A DNA stretch of 64,000 nt from Flavivirga jejuensis (GTDB taxonomy: Bacteria > Bacteroidota > Bacteroidia > Flavobacteriales > Flavobacteriaceae). This document shows positions 61,450 through 64,000 of this stretch, piece by piece; positions within the stretch are counted from its first letter, which is position 1, and each line of letters starts with the position of its first letter. A model generated the notes under the pieces. That model was not told where the DNA came from. It saw only the letters and a list, made by a program, of their open reading frames with translations, and made no database searches. Location: the NCBI RefSeq assembly GCF_030540765.1, contig NZ_JAUOEL010000003.1, forward strand, positions 186,001 to 250,000, given 5' to 3'. The position numbers were made by a program, and so were the translations under genes.

Positions 61450-63009
61450 ATGGTAAAAGAGATTCAGCTTCGTATTTCACTTAAAGACGAAGCACGTAAT
61501 GATATTCTAATAATTAAGTCGGCATATACCTTAGATATCGACAAGGAAGATATCACAGGCATAAAAGTACTTCGTAAATCTATCGATGCTCGAAAACCAA
61601 AAATAATCTTCAACTATAAAGTTGCCGTTTATATTAGAGAAAAATTACCTGAAACCTCAGCATATAAGTTTGATTATAAAGATGTTTCTAAAGCAAAACC
61701 CATCCATATTGTTGGGTTTGGTCCTGCTGGCATGTACTCCGCATTACGCTGTATCGAATTAGGATACAAACCTATTGTACTAGAACGCGGTAAAAATGTG
61801 CAGGACAGGCGACGCGATTTAAAAGCCATAAACCAAGACCATTTTGTAAACGAGGATTCTAATTATTGCTTTGGTGAAGGCGGTGCAGGTACCTATAGTG
61901 ATGGAAAACTTTATACCCGAAGTTTAAAACGAGGTGATGTGCGTAGAATTTTTGAAAACTTAGTATTTCATGGTGCTACCGATCAAATTCTGGTAGATGC
62001 ACATCCGCATATTGGAACCAATAAATTACCTAAAGTGGTTCAGAATATTCGAGAAACCATTTTAAATTATGGTGGCGAAATTCATTTTGAAACCCGAGTT
62101 GTTGACTTTATTATAAAAGCCAATAAAATACAAGCTATTCAACTTCAAAATGGTGAAGAATTAGCTGTTAACAGCGTTATTTTAGCTACAGGACATTCGG
62201 CTCGTGATATTTTTTATTTATTACATAAAAAGAAAATAGCCTTAGAGGCAAAATCCTTTGCAATGGGTGTTCGGGTAGAGCATCCGCAACACATTATAGA
62301 TTCTATTCAATACCATTGTAGTGGTAAACGCAATGAATTACTCCCAGCTGCTTCTTATAGTTTAGTAAATCAGGTAAACGACAGAGGCGTCTATTCCTTT
62401 TGTATGTGCCCTGGTGGGTTTATAGTTCCTGCAGCCACAGCAAATGGTGAAGTTGTAGTAAATGGTATGTCACCTTCTAAACGAAATAATCTGTATGCAA
62501 ATTCGGGTATTGTTGTTGAAATCAATGCCGATGCAGATTTGTATAAATATGAACAATTTGGTCCTTTAAAAGGGTTAGAATACCAAAAAAACTTAGAAAA
62601 ATTAGCCTTTACCGCAGGAGGCAGAAGTCAGGTTGCACCAGCACAAAGGTTAACAGATTTTGTAGAAGGTAAACTATCGAACGATTTGAACGCTTCCTCC
62701 TATCAGCCAGGATTAAAATCGGCACCTTTACACTCGTTATTACCAAAATTAATAGGAAGCAGACTTAGAAAAGGATTTCAAGCTTTCGGACAAAAAATGA
62801 CAGGTTATTATACTGCCGAGGCTAACATCGTTGGTGTCGAATCCAGAACCTCATCGCCTGTTTGCATTCCCAGAAACGAGCAATTAGAACACCCCGAAGT
62901 TTCTAATTTATTTCCATGCGGAGAAGGTGGTGGTTATGCTGGCGGTATTGTATCTGCTGCTATGGATGGGGAACGTTGTGCGGAAGCCGCTATTAATATT
63001 AGAAAATAA
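61450..63009 (+). CDS. FAD-dependent dehydrogenase (COG2509 type)
   Basis: 519 residues. An N-terminal about 85-residue domain precedes HIVGFGPAGMYSALRCIELGYKPIVLERGK (GxGPAG, FAD-binding). Further motifs: CFGEGGAGTYSDGKLYTR, VILATGHSARDIF, SFCMCPGGFIVPAATANGEVVVNGMSPSKRNN and the C-terminal PCGEGGGYAGGIVSAAMDGERCAEA. Family of uncharacterised FAD/NAD(P) enzymes, cytoplasmic. Likely monocistronic; fabD follows after 118 bp. Confidence 0.88.
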   Translation: MVKEIQLRISLKDEARNDILIIKSAYTLDIDKEDITGIKVLRKSIDARKPKIIFNYKVAVYIREKLPETSAYKFDYKDVSKAKPIHIVGFGPAGMYSALRCIELGYKPIVLERGKNVQDRRRDLKAINQDHFVNEDSNYCFGEGGAGTYSDGKLYTRSLKRGDVRRIFENLVFHGATDQILVDAHPHIGTNKLPKVVQNIRETILNYGGEIHFETRVVDFIIKANKIQAIQLQNGEELAVNSVILATGHSARDIFYLLHKKKIALEAKSFAMGVRVEHPQHIIDSIQYHCSGKRNELLPAASYSLVNQVNDRGVYSFCMCPGGFIVPAATANGEVVVNGMSPSKRNNLYANSGIVVEINADADLYKYEQFGPLKGLEYQKNLEKLAFTAGGRSQVAPAQRLTDFVEGKLSNDLNASSYQPGLKSAPLHSLLPKLIGSRLRKGFQAFGQKMTGYYTAEANIVGVESRTSSPVCIPRNEQLEHPEVSNLFPCGEGGGYAGGIVSAAMDGERCAEAAINIRK

Positions 63010-63090
63010 GATCGCTTCGTTTTCAAAAGCAAATTATACGGGTTATTTTGAGTGATAGCTGGTATTATCTCTTTTTACAAATTTTATTTC

Positions 63091-63098
63091 TATTTTTG
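63091..63098 (+). promoter_or_regulatory. -7 box of fabD
   Basis: TATTTTTG followed by CA, 29 bp before the fabD ATG. A -33 TTTG is not clear. Confidence 0.5.
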
Positions 63099-63127
63099 CA
63101 GCTCGAAAAACAATAATTACAAACAAT

Positions 63128-64000
63128 ATGAAAGCTTATATATTTCCAGGTCAAGGTGCTCAATTTTCAGGAATGGGTTTAGATCTTTATGAAAGCTCCC
63201 CTTTAGCTCAAGAATTATTTGAACAAGCAAACGATATCCTTGGTTTTAATATTACAGATACCATGTTTGAAGGTTCTGCTGAAGACCTTAAAGAAACTAA
63301 AGTAACACAACCTGCCATATTTTTACATTCTGTAATTTTAGCAAAAACTTTAGGAGATACCTTTAAGCCAGAAATGGTTGCTGGACATTCACTAGGAGAA
63401 TTTTCTGCGTTGGTAGCAAATGGCGCTTTAAATTTTGAAGATGGTTTAAAGTTAGTATCTCAACGTGCTTTGGCCATGCAAAAAGCTTGCGAATTACAAC
63501 CAAGTACCATGGCTGCTGTTTTAGGTTTAGAAGATAGTATTGTTGAAAAAGTATGTGCTGTAACAGAAGGTATTGTTGTAGCTGCAAATTATAACTGTCC
63601 AGGACAATTAGTAATTTCGGGAGAGATTGATGCTATAAATATAGCTTGTCAATCTTTAAAAGATGCAGGAGCGCGTCGTGCATTAGTATTGCCTGTAGGT
63701 GGTGCTTTCCACTCACCATTAATGGAGCCTGCTCGAGAAGAATTAGCAGCAGCTATAGAAAACACCGTATTTAGTAAACCTAATTGCCCTATTTATCAAA
63801 ATGTAACGGCAAATGCTGTTACAGATGAGACTGCTATAAAAGCTAATTTAATATCGCAATTAACTGCTCCTGTACGCTGGACACAATCTGTACAACAAAT
63901 GATTGCAGACGGTGCTACATTGTTTACTGAGGTAGGCCCTGGTAAAGTATTACAAGGTTTGGTAAAGAAAATTAATAGAGAATCTCAAACAGTATCAGCA
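63128..64000 (+). CDS. fabD: Malonyl-CoA:ACP transacylase, partial at the right edge
   Basis: 291 residues are visible, to the end of the window. Starts MKAYIFPGQGAQFSGMGLDLYE. GHSLGEFSALVANG carries the active Ser, QRALAMQKAC the Arg, and GGAFHSPLMEPAREELA the catalytic His; FTEVGPGKVLQGLVKKI near the end shows nearly the full protein is present. Loads malonyl groups onto acyl-carrier protein for fatty-acid synthesis. Confidence 0.95.
   Translation, partial: MKAYIFPGQGAQFSGMGLDLYESSPLAQELFEQANDILGFNITDTMFEGSAEDLKETKVTQPAIFLHSVILAKTLGDTFKPEMVAGHSLGEFSALVANGALNFEDGLKLVSQRALAMQKACELQPSTMAAVLGLEDSIVEKVCAVTEGIVVAANYNCPGQLVISGEIDAINIACQSLKDAGARRALVLPVGGAFHSPLMEPAREELAAAIENTVFSKPNCPIYQNVTANAVTDETAIKANLISQLTAPVRWTQSVQQMIADGATLFTEVGPGKVLQGLVKKINRESQTVSA

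Overview
This window is a stretch of chromosome from a member of the Flavobacteriaceae (Bacteroidota). The evidence is gliding-motility/type IX secretion genes (gldK, gldL, gldM, gldN, and separately gldB, gldC), an exosortase of the XrtF type, a TonB-dependent receptor with an N-terminal carboxypeptidase-regulatory-like domain, many Cys-lipobox lipoproteins, and promoters of the Bacteroidota form (TAnnTTTG at -7) with almost no Shine-Dalgarno sequences. Base composition is AT-rich throughout. The genus cannot be fixed from the sequence alone.

Layout. 0-8.2 kb: ABC-F ATPase (partial), DUF983 protein, FAD oxidoreductase, then the minus-strand gldK-gldL-gldM-gldN operon with a degenerate arginase-fold gene upstream. 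8.2-14.8 kb: topA, two tandem paralogous membrane proteins, an LVIVD-type lipoprotein and another lipoprotein. 15.0-22.1 kb: plus-strand housekeeping block miaB, a sigma54 activator, lptE-like, a TPR-like protein, secG, groES, groEL. 22.3-24.7 kb: a compact accessory cassette (small possibly membrane-anchored protein, GHKL ATPase, STAS-like DUF4325 protein) followed by a lipoprotein. 25.3-29.3 kb: a heavy-metal locus (HMA protein, TonB receptor, HMA-membrane fusion, Cys-rich secreted protein). 29.3-31.4 kb: XrtF pair, GAF protein, small membrane protein. 31.6-39.5 kb: purH, then the mreB-mreC-mreD-mrdA-rodA rod-shape operon ending in an unusual lipoprotein form of peptide deformylase. 39.6-44.6 kb: gldC, gldB, nadE, an atypical response regulator, dnaG. 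44.6-45.3 kb: a decayed transposase. 45.3-56.6 kb: DUF5686 outer-membrane protein, pdhB, etfB, etfA, bifunctional nuclease, nucleoside transporter, thyA, a broken TonB-like gene, a glycogen-binding-domain protein, and a membrane-domain/DHFR fusion. 56.9-58.6 kb: an HxlR regulator divergent from a metallo-beta-lactamase-fold lipoprotein, followed by a 187-bp inverted-repeat element. 58.6-64 kb: MocR regulator divergent from a PNPOx-like gene and a DinB protein, a COG2509-type FAD protein, and partial fabD.

Functionally, thyA, folA and the nucleoside transporter form a thymidylate/folate group; pdhB and etfAB serve acetyl-CoA formation and electron transfer; gldKLMN builds the T9SS motor/ring and gldB/gldC assist gliding. 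No rRNA, tRNA, CRISPR array or intact insertion sequence was seen.

The most notable items are: a GHKL ATPase/STAS-like cassette of unknown role (22.3-24.0 kb); a palindromic repeat apparently inserted in frame inside thyA; a 187-bp element with TGCWTAAC-N4-TGTA inverted ends; a 46-bp perfect palindrome just upstream of etfB; an arginase-fold protein lacking most metal ligands beside the gld operon; a lipoprotein peptide deformylase; a response regulator with Glu at the phosphoacceptor position; and a primase lacking its zinc ligands.
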